Origin: Symbiodinium natans
Taxonomy: Eukaryota; Sar; Dinophyceae; Suessiales; Symbiodiniaceae
DNA: 64,000 nucleotides
Assembly (NCBI GenBank): GCA_905221605.1
Contig: CAJNDS010002092.1
Span: 293,428 to 357,427, forward strand
Reading direction: 5' to 3'
Shown: positions 31,626 through 44,000 of the stretch, piece by piece
How the letters are laid out: every line of letters starts with the position of its first letter
Position numbering within the stretch: position 1 is the first letter of the stretch
Position numbers and translations under genes: made by a program
Notes under the pieces: generated by a model
What the model was told of the DNA's origin: nothing
The model's database searches: none
The model's input: the letters and a program-made list of their open reading frames with translations, nothing else

Positions 31626-34420
31626 CAACATGATGCAGCATCGTGGCATCCTTTTCTGCGCACACGTGCACTGTGGGGTGGCGCTTGCCCTGCACAAACC
31701 GATCTGTTTTTGACAGGGGAGGTTCGCGTTTGCGGGATCGTGCTGACAGATGCTGGTGCCATCAGTGTGCCATCAGTGTGCCCGCGAATGCGCCCCAGCA
31801 GCAGACAATACGTGGGCACCCTCCGGTAATCGCAGCAAGGTTCGCGCACATAACTGCAATAGTACTGCAATGTTGTTGCAATGTCCATTCCGACATCAAG
31901 TCTCCCCAGTGCCTGCACCGTCGCGTGATGCACAATCGCGACAGCCCGGTTCGTGGTTCAGCGTCCCGTGCAAGTATGCCTTGACACCCCGATCGTGCCA
32001 GACGCACCAATACTGTCACAGTCATATGAATCACGTGCACTTGAGTCAGGGGGTGGGCCGAACTCAAGCCCTGCAATGCGGCCCTGCAATACCCTTGCCC
32101 GAAGCACCGGGCCCTGCAATAATGATGATGACCAGACCACACCTTTTGCACATGAGATGACCGAGCCAACTTCCCAGGGCAAACAAACGCCGTTTCCTGA
32201 GCCCGCAGTGGCCAGTGGGAGCCGAAGATCTTGTCCGTCCTTGATTTGCTTGCTACGCGACGCAACACGCACCTTGGTCCGTGCGAAGTGGACTAAACCA
32301 GGGATGTGCACAGGCAACACTTGCCCGTGTTCGGCCGCTCGTGGTTGTCAGAGCAAGACGCGGGAACCGAGGCCAAGTTCGAACACATAACTGACGTGGA
32401 TTCATGCGCTCTTCAGACCACCGTGGCCTTCACTTGTTCAACGATCGTGTGCTCGGAACTTTGCGCAACACCACTGTCGGATTGAACATGGTATCGGGCC
32501 CACACGGTAGCGATGATGTCGAGGGGTTAAGCTGAGTTGGGGCCTCTGTCTCAATCCACGCCAGGTGCGAAGCATGCAAACCAGCGGACGGTTTGCATAA
32601 ACAGCGCGTGATTGTAGCGAGGGGACGAGCTCTTGATCGTGCGAGATCTCTAGTTTTGCACGCCGTAGGCGTTTCCACGACGTCTCATACGGCTCTGACG
32701 ACGTTAGTGTCGGACATTCTTCTATAGGGATCGGCCGCCCAGATTAAAAGCCCTCGCCGTCAGCACGGTGGCGTTGAGTTCGTTGCTTCGCGGACGGGGC
32801 TGCGGCAAAGCAGGCCCCATGATGCTCCATGTCAGCTTCGGTTAATTGGGAGATATCGCACTGCACACCTCATCACCCGCCCGCGCCATCGCCCGCGGGC
32901 GACGCGCGTTGCGTTCCCCAGCACGCAGCGAAGTTGCCGAGGCGGAACGTGCACACTCGCTTAGGCGACCCATGGCGACCCTTCGGCCGGCGTCCTGGCT
33001 CGGCATAAGCAGCAGGGCGGTTTACTGGTCGCTGTCAATGTCGAGCTGCGTGTTGGCGACCACCGCTGCAGATGCGGCATCACGTGATATCACGTGGCAG
33101 CGGCGAGGTTTCGCTGCCGTCCTCGCCCACAAAGCCCCCCAGGCCCCCGCCATCCCCGTCCCTGCACGGAAGCTGCCCGAGCAGGTGGCGGCCGCGATCG
33201 CTGCATCCATGTAGAGCCGCCACGACCCCATGCACGATAGCCGCGGTGCCTCAGGGCCTCCTGTGAGCTCACGGCAGCAGCTTTATCCACAAGCTGGTCT
33301 GCGGCAGGAGCGGCACGTAGTGACTGGACAGCGTGCGCGCTCGATGCCCCTTGATGTTGCCACGCGATCGCAGTGCAGCGGACGCACGCGGGGCGGCCCC
33401 AGAGGCGAGTCGCTGGGCATGGCGAACTCTGGCGTTGCTGGGCCCCCCTGGACCAGGGGCCGTTTCACCCGACACGACGCCCTGCAAGGCCCGCCATGCC
33501 TTCGCTGGCCTGCGCAGGTCCATTGTCGGTGGGACCGTTGTAGTGTTTGCGGCACCACGCGGCCGACAGCTGCAGCAAAGGCACTAAAAACAAAACGGTG
33601 CGTAGCTCCAAGCGGAGCGTGGGGTGGAGCGACCGCGACTGCCTTCGCGCAGGCCGCCAAAGTGCGCGTGCCATGCTCAACACACGCGCGAGGCCGTCAG
33701 GCGGGCCTAGGAGGAGTATGGAGGAGTTCGTGACCCCTTCAAGGCTTACAGGGATGAGTTGCATTCGGCTTCCCATGCGGCGCTGGCGCGAACTAAGTTT
33801 GCGGCCCACTGCACGTTGCGATCCGGTAGTTCCTGCCACGTTTCATCCTTTTCGGCCTCGCCTGGGTGGGCGAAGACCACATCACATGGGGCAGCACGGC
33901 GGGACAACAGAAGGTGGACGCAAAGACGCACGGACGCGCAGACGCAGAGACGCACAGACGCAGAGACGCGCACACACACCACACAGGCACACAACCGGCC
34001 AGCGCGCACACTCACATGCCCACTCACATGCACCGGCACACGCATGCGCGCACGCACCCGCACCCGTACCTGCACGAGCACCTCGCACGCGCAAGCGCAA
34101 GCGCACGCTCCTGTGCGCCTTGCAGGCTCTGACCCTCACAATCTTTACGGGCCCTATGGGCTTCACGGGGCTCGTGGTACGCTGCCATGGGTGGCAGCCC
34201 GGAGGTCTTGGCAGGGCATCGCGGCCTGCCCTCGCATGTTTTCTGTACAGGCTGGCTGAACTCATGAGTTGCGGCTCTAGCTTACGGCCGGTGCGTCCCC
34301 AGGACTCGACGACGCAGTCCAGCGCGAAGTCAGAGTCTGCTGCTTGGCAATTCCAGCGGCCACGGACGCGCAGTCCGAGAGCGGAATCGCTGCCCTTCTC
34401 GGCAGAAGCCACCGGCCCCT
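31626..34420. other. GC-rich block without telomere-like arrays, unassigned
   Basis: Open frames on both strands overlap heavily and no protein was recognised. At 33905-33975 a degenerate repeat of GACGCACAGACGCAGA-type units occurs. Given LINE-like fragments just to the left, decayed retroelement sequence is the likeliest content, but a host gene cannot be ruled out around 33700-34400. Confidence 0.5.
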
Positions 34421-34554
34421 ACTTGGAAGTTCATGAGTAGTTATAATTAGGATTATATTCGTTATGCTAACTATGCTTATAGCTTACTTCTAACTTATCA
34501 CCCTATTTAGGGCACTTATAACCTTAACTCATAGCGACCAATGAACCTCCAAGT
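34420..34554. mobile_element. Hairpin element, family 1
   Basis: Inverted ends TACTTGGAAGTTCATGAG and CCAATGAACCTCCAAGTA. It sits at the right edge of the array-free block. Confidence 0.5.
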
Positions 34555-34942
34555 AGAGCTACATCTCTAGCAGCTGCGTCGCAGGGCTGCTCGCGGGTGT
34601 CGCTCGGACTTCGTGAAAGTGAAGTGTGGACCATGTTCAGGCGACCCGAGGAGCTGTCGAGCGACATGTCATCAGGGAGCAAATTCGCGGAAACTTCGGG
34701 CTCACGGCTTTGGGGAAACTCCGTCTCGGCTTGGGCTTTCAGGGTCTGTTGATCTTAGTAGCCCAGCAACCAGATTATAATAAGGGCACGCTTTTTTGGG
34801 GTGGTTACTTTACAAGGGAACCCAGGGAAATGCAGCCGGTCCATTATGCATCGGCGCGCGACTCTTTTTTTTCTCAGCTCAAAGAAAGGTCGCGTGCACA
34901 TCCCGGCGGCGTGTCTGAACGGCCGAAAGCCTGGGCACTGTG

Positions 34943-35049
34943 GGCATATGGGAGTTTACGATATTAGGGGTACCTGATTGGGGTCCTCAGTATAAGGGAC
35001 TATTTGGGGATCTATCGTAGGGGTCTCCCTACTGTCGTACAACCCCGGA
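34943..35049. mobile_element. Hairpin element, family 2 (diverged)
   Basis: Starts GCATATGGGAGTTTACGATA and ends in CTACTGTCGTACAACCCC. Confidence 0.5.
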
Positions 35050-35319
35050 GGCCAGTGTGCTAGTGGGGTTTGCTAGATTTTGGGGTTTGTTGGGATACTT
35101 CAGGATACTTCAATAGTGGCTAGCTTGTGGCTTGTAGCTAATGGTTTTCCAGCTGCTGTTGCCTGCTGCCAGCACAGATTTTCAGCCCTACACCCAATAC
35201 CCTAACCCCTAAACCCCAAACCCCAAACCCTAAACCCTAGACCCTAAACCAAAAACCCTAAACCAGAAACCCTAAACCACCCCACACCCTGAGACGCCTT
35301 TGCCCCTATGCTCTCAGCA

Positions 35320-37196
35320 GAGAGGCGCGGCGAGGCACACGAGGGCTTCGGGGACGGAGAGCTGGACGACAGAGTTCAGGGCATTCGCGTCGAGGTCGGG
35401 ACGTTTCTTCAGCCCTGGGGCCAGTGAGTTGGGTTTAGGGGTTAGGGGTTAAGGTTAAAAGGGTTCGGGGTTGAGGGTTTAGGGTTTAGGGTTTAGGCTT
35501 TGAGTTTAGGGTTTAGGGGTGGAGCTGCCAGGGTGGACGCTTTTGTTGGGCTTTGGGGCTGGGGAGGTGTCTTTAGCGTGCACTATGTATCCCTTTGTCG
35601 ATACGTACCCTCCCTGATACTTGCTTGATAAGAATAGGCGTCCTGCGCCCCTTTGAAAGCGCCTGTAAATTGAAAAGCCTAAGCCTTGAACCCTCAACCG
35701 TTCTGTAGCTCACAGCAACTTTGTGCAAAGCGGCCTGCCGGTACGTGAAAAGCCGGCACATCCGGCATCCACTGCGGGCCCTGCACTTTGGGCTCACAGG
35801 CCAAAAACCCAAGAACACGCGGCAAACACGGATGAGGATTCGGGGCTTCAGGGTTGCGTCGTGCGTGTGTCTTGACCCGTCCACTTGGAGGTTCCTGGAT
35901 AGTTAGAACTGGGATTATTCTGGTAGCTACACTTATAACCCCATTCAGGGTACTTATGACCTTACTTATAGCTACCCATGAACCTCCAAGCACCCCAGTC
36001 CTCTGGGTACTCCGGCGGCGGCACGTCGAAGAGGCGCAAGCCCGCTCGAGTCGCCAGCGTCTCGGGTCTGCGCGAGATGCTGTCCAGCACATTCTCGAGG
36101 CCTCCCGCTGGGCACGGACTCGGACCCCTTGAATCTTGCCCACACACACACTATATTCACACTATTCGCCACGCACACTGGGATACTCAATCTCAACACT
36201 GGAGCACCAGCAGCACCAGGAAGCAGGCAGTCCTGCGTTATGCCACCATGTCGAACAGAAACAACCATCGGCCATGCTGTTGCAATAGTCATGATGGACA
36301 ACGGCTGTGAGAAGCAGTGGGCCTACAAGCAGCAAAGACCCTCAACCTACATGGAACCAGTGGGCAGCCATGTCTGATTCCAGCCGTCAAATAGCCTCAA
36401 GATGCAGCCCTACCCTGAGCCCTACACCCTCGCCCCAAACCCTAAAACCCTGTAAGCCCCAAGCCCCAAGCCCTAAACCCCAAGCCCTAAACCCTAAGGC
36501 CTAAGCCCTAAGCCCTAAACCCTAAGCCTTAAGCCCCAAGCCCTAAACCCTAAACCCTAAACCCTAAACCCTAAACCCTAAACCCTAAACCCTAAACCCT
36601 AAACCCTAACCCTCCCCCCCGCCCCCCCCGGATTCCTTTTCTGCAACGCAGGAAGGCCTGCGCAGAAGCGCCTCAGCTGGACCATCGCCGTCGACCGGCC
36701 CTCCTTGTAGGTTTGGGCTTTAGCTTGGGATGTTCCTGTACTAGCAGGGTTTAGGATTTTGGGTTCTGGCTTAGGGTCTAGGATTTAGGGTTTAAGGTTG
36801 GGATGTTCCCCCGTATACTAACAGCTCTTAATAGGGATCCTAATAGGGAAAACTAGAATCCCGATTGAGGACGATCAGTATCACGGGGAACATCGCAAGC
36901 TTGAGCGCGAGTTGTCAAGGCTTCTAGGGTGTAGGGCTGCACCGGAAAGACACACTGGACTGCAACGGTGACGCTGTACAGAAGTTTATCTGTTTGATTA
37001 CATCGTAACACATGAATACCGTAAATTGTGCAATATGTAATATGTGGCTCAATTCAGCGAAAACTGCAATCGAGGGCCCCGAGGCCGAAAAAACAAGCGA
37101 TCGGTCGAGAACATGCTCGGGGGGCCCAAGATGGCAAGGAGCCCTGCGAAATTTAGGACCTCCCTAAAGAAAGCAACGGCTGCTTGCGACCGACCC

Positions 37197-37242
<46 letters not shown>

Positions 37243-40115
37243 ACCCTAAACCCTGAACCCAACTTGGGCGGGCAGCTGGCGAAAGAGGCCCCGACAACTT
37301 TCCCTGAGCCCTCAACCTAAACCCTACACCCTGAGTCCTAAAACACCCAAACTCAAACGTGACAATCCCACAACTCTGGTTTCCACGCTCGATCCGAAAA
37401 TCTTAGCCCGCAGGGTTACTTGAGGGTTCAGAAGTACGCAAGCAAGGCGTTTCGGGGTGCTTGATTCGGGCTCTGGGTTCTGGGTTTAGTTGAGCTCATG
37501 TCCCTGAGGCACTTGCTGAAAGCCTCTATGCTCATGGTCGGATACACTACTTGCAACCCGAAAATCCTAATCCCCTAAACCCTATAAACCCTAAACCCTA
37601 AGCCCTAAACCCTAAACCCCAAACCCCAAACCCTAAACCCTAAACCCTAAACCCGAAGGCACCTTGGGATGCCCTTTGATCCACGTCCCGAGCTCGTCGC
37701 AGAAGTGCAGGTACGGCTGCCTGATGGTAGCGGCTTTCGGGCTTCCAGCTTGGGGTCTGAGGAGAGTTTGAGGTCAAGGGCGTTAGAGCTCTAGGGGGCT
37801 TGAGGACCAGTGTTGAGGCTAGGAAATTGGAGCTGTCGACCCTGAACCCTACAAACTTTCCATCCGACTGCAGCCTGAACACTAAAACGCGGAACCCTAA
37901 TCTCGCAACCCGCCCAAGCCTACCTAAAGCCTAAACCCTACACTCTGAACGTCGAAGCCCTAAGAGTCGGGAAACCCTGGAACCCGAAGAAACCCGAAAA
38001 CCCTGAAACCCGAAAACCCTACTAACCCGAAAACACACTAAATCCCTCACCTCCTCCCCCCTCCCAAAAAAACACAAAACTGTATGTATATATATATATG
38101 TGCGCTAAAACAAAGCCGAAGCCCGAAAGCCAAGCTCGGCCGGGCGTCACCGAAGGTGACTTCACGGCGTAGGCCCTCGAGTTGACGCGGGACTGGAGCA
38201 TTGCCGCCTGCGCCTTGCAGAGCTCCGAACAGGGGTTCCTAGGGTTTAGGGTTTAGGGCTTAGGGTGTAGGGCATAGGGGTTCATTTTGGCTTCATGTAG
38301 GGTTCATAGGCTAGGGAGTTCAATGGGGGTTCATCGGGGTTATAGGGGTTCATGAGGTTCATAGGGTTTCATAGGGGTTCATATGAGGTTCATAGGGGTT
38401 CAGAGGGGTTCAGGGAGTTCACATGGTTTAGTGTTTGGGTAGCCCAAAAGGTATCATAAACAAGTTCCACCCGCCACATGTTACCCCCCCCGACTGCAAA
38501 GGTCTGAAGCCCCAAAGACCCTGAACCCTAAACCCCAAGACCCTAAACCCTAAACCCTCAACCCCTAAACCCTGAACCCTAAACCCTGAACCCTAAACCC
38601 CAAGACCCTGAACCCTAAACCCCCCTCGGCCCTCTTTCGCGCTCCCCCCAAAACTGGAATCCACTCCGGCTTTGGGGCCCAGCCACTGGCTTTCAACAGT
38701 TTCGGTTGGGTCGGCTTCAGGGCTAAGGGCTTAGGGCTTAGGGCTTAGGGTTTAGGGTTTAGGGTTTAGGGTCTAGGGTTTAGGGTTTGGGGTTTGGGGT
38801 TTGGGGTTTGGGGTTTGGGGTTTGGGGTTTAGGGTTTAGGGTTTAGGGTTTAGAAAGTCCGGCCGACCTGAAACCAGAAAACCCCCGGTCCTGAACCGAG
38901 AAAGGAGGGACCCTTATCAGGGACCTTGGGGGTAACGTAGGGGCCGCTTAGGTTTAGAGGGACGTCAGAAGGTATACACAGGGCTTCTCAGGGGTTCCTC
39001 CTCATACCCCATAAACTCCAAAAAATACCCAAAACCCCAAACCCTCAAATCCAGGGATCTAGACTCGTACCCCAAACTTTTAGCCTTAAAGGTTCCCTTA
39101 ACATACTCCGAACATGAGCCCTCGTACTCCCTTCGGAGTCTTGAAAACGGGTCCCCAAACCCACGGGATACCACCTTAGGGCTCCAAGGTAGGGTCCCAT
39201 GATGAAAGTAAAAAAAACCTAAACCCTACAACCTGAATGGCCTAATTAGGCCCCTTGACCCTACACCCTAAACTCTCAACCCTCAACCCTAAACTTAAAG
39301 CGTCCTGCTTGAGTGCACGTGCCTAAACTAAAAATGTCTGAAAACCGACAGAACCCGAGCACCCTGAACCCTAAACCCTAAACCTAGAGCGTCTCATACC
39401 GCACGAACTGCCTGCTGCATGGATGACCGCGCGATCTGTTCATGTAGCTCTGCAGTGGCCTGCTGCTTCTCGGCCTTTGCGCGCATGCTTCCATCAAACC
39501 GACAAGATTGGGTTTAGGGTTTAGGGTTTAGGGTTTGGGGTTTAGGGTTTAGGGTTTAGGGTTTAGGGTTTAGGGTTTAGGGTTTAGGGTTTAGGGTTTA
39601 GGGTTTAGGGTTTAGGGTTTAGGGTTTAGGGTTTAGGGTTTAGGGTTTAGGGTTTAGTCTTTAGGGTTTAGGGTTTAGGGTTTAGGGTTTAGGGTTTAGG
39701 GTTTAGGGTTTAGGGTTTAGTCTTTAGGGTCTAAGGTTTTGCGGGCTTGGTCCCCCCCAAAAAAACAGGCCTTGAACCTGACAACCTTCAACCAACTCCA
39801 AAAACCCAAAAAAACCTCTAACCCCCGAAGCCCCACAAAAACCTTCAAAGCTCCGTCGACTCCCACAAAAATCCCTTCCAGAAAAGCCACATCGAAACCA
39901 GAGAATGCCCTCTATTTCACCCTGAAAGCCCTAAACCCTGAACCCGGAACCCTAAACCCTAAACCCTAAACCCTAAACCCTAAACCCTAAACCCTACGGT
40001 TTGTTGGAAGCATGCAACCCTAAACCCTAAACCTTGAAACCCCAGTTGCCTCGTCCAGCGCTTTGTCTGCGCGCAGGGCCGCGCGGAAGGCCCGGCTCGC
40101 GAAGCCTTCGGGCCG
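35320..40115 (-). CDS. Coding-like islands of an unrecognised minus-strand gene
   Basis: Not recognised. Short unique spacers between arrays are open on the minus strand, often behind clear acceptors: 40050-40120 FRAALRADKALDEATG; 39395-39490 SMRAKAEKQQATAELHEQIA; 38640-38720 TETVESQWLGPKAGVDSS; 38130-38215 AMLQSRVNSRAYAVKSPSV; 37655-37725 RQPYLHFCDELGTWIKGHPK; 36000-36090 GLENVLDSISRRPETLATRA and LFDVPPPEYPEDWG; 35700-35800 QGPQWMPDVPAFHVPAGRFA; 35325-35420 RPDLDANALNSVVQLSVPEA. Exon joins were not solved. The island ending YPEDWG is followed directly by a family-1 hairpin element whose end could serve as the intron start. Whether all belong to one gene is unknown. Confidence 0.5.
35883..35991. 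mobile_element. Hairpin element, family 1, next to a candidate exon
   Basis: Inverted ends ACTTGGAGGTTCCTGG and CCCATGAACCTCCAAG. Its right end abuts the minus-strand candidate exon ending YPEDWG, so the element may form an intron. Confidence 0.5.
36810..36895. mobile_element. Hairpin element, family 3
   Basis: Arms GGGATGTTCCCCCGTATACT and ATCACGGGGAACATCGC. Confidence 0.5.
38270..38425 (+). repeat. Degenerate GGTTCATAG repeat
   Basis: About 12 imperfect units of GGGGTTCATA, not related to the telomere heptamer. Confidence 0.5.
39510..39735 (+). repeat. Telomere-like array (TTTAGGG)n
   Basis: The longest nearly uniform array in the window, about 30 units, with the same TTTAGTC variant at two places. 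Confidence 0.5.
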
Positions 40116-40220
40116 GACCCGTGTTCAGGATTGGGAGTCTAGGGGCTTGGGGGTTTGGGGTTGAGGGTTTAGGGTTTAGGGTTTAGGGTCTAGGGTTGAG
40201 GGTTTTGGGGTTGGGGGTTA

Positions 40221-40335
40221 GGGGTTTAGGGGTTTAGGGGTTGGGGGGTTTAGGGGTTTAGGGGTTTAGGGGTTTAGGGGTTTAGGGGTTTAGGGGTTTA
40301 GGGGTTTAGGGGTTTAGGGGTTTAGGGGTTTAGGG
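40221..40335 (+). repeat. Eight-base variant array (TTTAGGGG)n
   Basis: About 14 copies of an octamer with one extra G per unit. Confidence 0.5.
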
Positions 40336-40758
40336 TTTCGGGGTTAGGGGTTAGGGTCTGGGGCCTTCGAAGGGAATTGGAGTCTCAGGGCTTCCCACCC
40401 CCCCACGCCCTTCCCCCGTTGCTTGCGCAGCAGGCGGCGCCTGCGGCGTCCGTGGGCTCTGCGAAGACCCGCTTCTTGTTCCCCCGGCGGCGAACTCCCC
40501 AGTAGTCCTCAAGCACAAGGTGGCTTCACGAAGGTTGCTGAGCCCGGGGGCGGCCGTTTCGGCACACCGGATGCTGAATGAAGACCCTAAACCCTAAACC
40601 CTAAACCCTAAACCCCAAACCCTAAACCCTAAACCCTAAGAGATTGGGAACAGAGTCGGGGCCCCAAGGACCTGGGCTGATGGACTTGAAACCCTCCCAA
40701 TTAAACCCACAACCCTAAACCCCTCAACCCTGAACCCCGAACCGCAAGCATGCATTCG

Positions 40759-40857
40759 GATGTCCCCCCTATACTAACAGTCCTTAATAGGGATTAGGAT
40801 AGGGGGGGTACGATAAATCCCTATGAAGGACTGCTAGTATAAGGGGGAACATATCCC
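40759..40857. mobile_element. Hairpin element, family 3
   Basis: Arms GGATGTCCCCCCTATACTAA and AGTATAAGGGGGAACATATC. A more diverged copy is at 26820-26931. Confidence 0.5.
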
Positions 40858-41019
40858 GAAACACGCACCTTCATCTGCCAACTTTCGGCCCAGCAGCTGT
40901 GTTCGTTGGACTCATCTCTGCAGACTTGCTGGCCATGGTACCTAGGGGGCGGTTTTTGGGGGGGGGGGGGGGGGGGGCGGCAGAACTTATCACTTCTACG
41001 AGTTAGGTAGGGTTCTTGA

Positions 41020-44000
41020 GGGACTACAGGGCTCGGAGAACTTCGAACAGCAGTTCCAAATCAGCCTCGGAGGTACCCACGATGAAGCTGGCATGGTGCC
41101 GCGGACTTCGGCAGAGTCCCGGATGGCTCTCCGGAAGGAGCTGCGACGCCAGGCTGTGGCCACCCGGCATCCCGGGGTGTGCTTGAATTTTAAGCACTCC
41201 CCGGAGGAAGGAGGTTGTAGGGTTTTAGGGTTTAGGATTTAAGGTTTAGGGTTTAGGGTTTAGGGGCGGAAGCTGCAGAAAGGCCAGTGCCCTTGTGAAT
41301 GATTGTACACCTTCGCGGAACTGCGGGCCCTAGAAGACAGAAACTTGCTCCAACAACATCAACACCACGCAGGCAAGCTCGACAATATACAGCTCTAAAC
41401 CCTAAACCCTAAACCCTAAACCCTAAACCCTAAACCCTAAACCCTAAACCCTAAACCCTAAACCCTAAACCCTAAAGGACTGAGTTGCTGTCCCGCCCCT
41501 TACGCCATGCCCTCGAAGGCCGTGTATGCAAGTCGCCTGGGGCTACACAGTGTCTGTACCGAACATGTCAAAAATGACCTCCGGATCAGTCTTGAGTGAC
41601 AATAGCATGCAAAAGCACCTTCAAAACTTCACAACCATCCTGATATGAGCCGTGTTTGACTCTTTCTCAGCCTGCTGTTCACGCCTTTACTGCTGCACTG
41701 TCACGACGGGATCATTTTGTGTGGGTTCAATTTAGGGTTTGGCGCACACGGCTGATGCCTGGACTTTCAGAAGCCTTGCCGCCTTATTCGTGCTTACGCT
41801 GCAGGCGGTGGGCGAAAAAAATCAAGCCTTATCATCTAAAGCCAACGGAAAAATAGAGAGGGCAGCCTGTAAGCCCTCTACTGAGCAGAGAACCGAACCT
41901 ATAGCGACCATATAGGAAACTCAAGGCCGGTGCGAGAACCAGAAGGTCTGGTGACCCAAACGAAGGAGAGCCTGTCTTGGTCTGTATTTCTGGCTGCAGA
42001 GTGCATATGGGGTTTAAAGTAGGGAGCACGGGAACTAGCACTAAGCATTGCATATTGGGGAGCTCGGCTGGTGCTGGAAATCCAACTTGCTGAAAATCTC
42101 TCTTGTCGGCCAACGCGCAGAAAAGCCCCACCACGGCGCTGCCCAAGGTTGCCCAGCCAGTGGTCGTCGTAGCTGTTGCGGAACAGCGGGTGTTGGCCCA
42201 GCGGTGGTAGGAGTGGATCTTCTCCCCTAAACCCTAAACCCTAAACCCAAAAAAACGGAGCCACATGGAGGGCCCGGTGCATCTTTGCGTGGGACCTCCC
42301 AGCCTGATGGTCGCATGACGTCACCGGCGTGGGGTCGGCTGCGGTTTAGGGTTTAGGGTTTAGGGTTTAGGGTTTAGGGTTTAGGGTTTAGGGTTTAGGG
42401 TTCAGGGTTCAGGGTTTAGGGTTTAGGGTTCAGGGTTTAGGGTTTAGGGTTTAGGGTTTAGGGTGTAGGGTTTAGGGTTTAGGGTTTAGGGTTTCTATTT
42501 TAAAATTTAGGGTTTAGGGTTTAGGGTTTAGATAAACCCTAAACACTCAGGCCCCTTTATAAACTGCCTCTGAAAGACGCACTCCAGCGTAAGCTGCGAA
42601 TTCAACTTGGCAGTTTTTTGGTGGGCTGCACAAGTATGGTCCCTGCTGTTACACGGCCCCGTGCAATTTACGTGGAGAACCGACCATTCAGATGTCAGCA
42701 ACCATAAGGCCGCGTCTTGAACCAGGGGAAGGCGTCTGCCCTTTCTCCGCGGCCCGTTCCCAGAAGTTCCGGCTGAATAAACCGAAGAGCACTCTTCGGC
42801 GGACAGCGGGGCTGGTTGCCCCTCTCTTCAGGTTGAGGGTTTAGGGTTTAGGGTTTAGGGCTTAGGGTTTAGGGTTTAGGGTTTAGGGTTTAGGGTTTAG
42901 GGTTTAGGGTTTAGGGTTTAGGGCTTAGGGTTTAGGGCTTAGGGTTTAGGGTTTGGGGTTTAGGGCTTGAAGCCTCTGTGAGGTCTGCTTCGAGGAAAAG
43001 CTCAGGCGAAGTGGCCCCGACTTGCTCGCGGTCACAGGCTTTCGGGAGTGACGTGAAGTCCCAGCACACCTTGATTAAGCCTAATTAAGTTTAAAGGGGG
43101 GGAACCTAGGGGGGGTAGTAAGAAAGGGGTAGTAGTAGGGAAACCCATGGTCCTAGAACAATCGCGTATCTCAGAAGGCATGCCCTCACACGGCGGCAGC
43201 ATTAGCACCCGTCACCTGCGCCATGCGACACACATGGCCAGATCTCGAAGTTAAAACAACAAAAGCCCTATGGCGCAGGATACCGAGAGAAGGAGCAAGG
43301 AGAGAAGTGACCAGATGCCTTCCACCAGCCACGCGCAGAAAGGTTTATATGGCTTTTGGGGAGGAATTCAGAGTTTGGGGCCGAGGTGTGGGTGCCTACA
43401 TCGTCCTGGTTGGGCAGCTTTGCGAGAGTTGCGGGGGCCGAAGCCCGCAAAAACCCGAAACACCTCCACCCCCAGGGCCGAAACTCTTTTTTCATCCTTC
43501 GGCACGTGGCCCACGGGGATCCCTGTAAGCTTAGGGTCTAAGCGAAATATATCCTAAGCCCTCTGAAGGATATTCCTGAATATGATCCCCCTAAACCCTA
43601 AACCCTAAACCCTAAACCCTAAACCCTAAACCCTAAACCCTCTTAAACCCAGTCAGGGACAAGATACATCTCCCCCAGGGCCTACAGGACCGAAGTTAAG
43701 GTTTCGGGTTGAGCGGTTTCCACGGGTTCAAACTCGGAGGTTTACGGCTCAGGGTCCCGAATGCCGACGCGTAAATTATAGGGTTTAGGGTTTAGGGTTT
43801 AGGGTTTAGGGTTTAGGGTTTAGGGTTTAGGGTTAAGGGTTAAGGGTTAAGGGTTAAGGGTTAAGGGTTAAGGGTTTAGGAGGCTCAAGGGGGCTACGTA
43901 ACCCAAGGTTCCCAAGGCAATCCCCACTACTCCCCAAGGCTCCCTAAGCTTGCCTAAGGTTCCCTAGGTACCGAAAACCCTAAACCCTAAACCCTAAACC

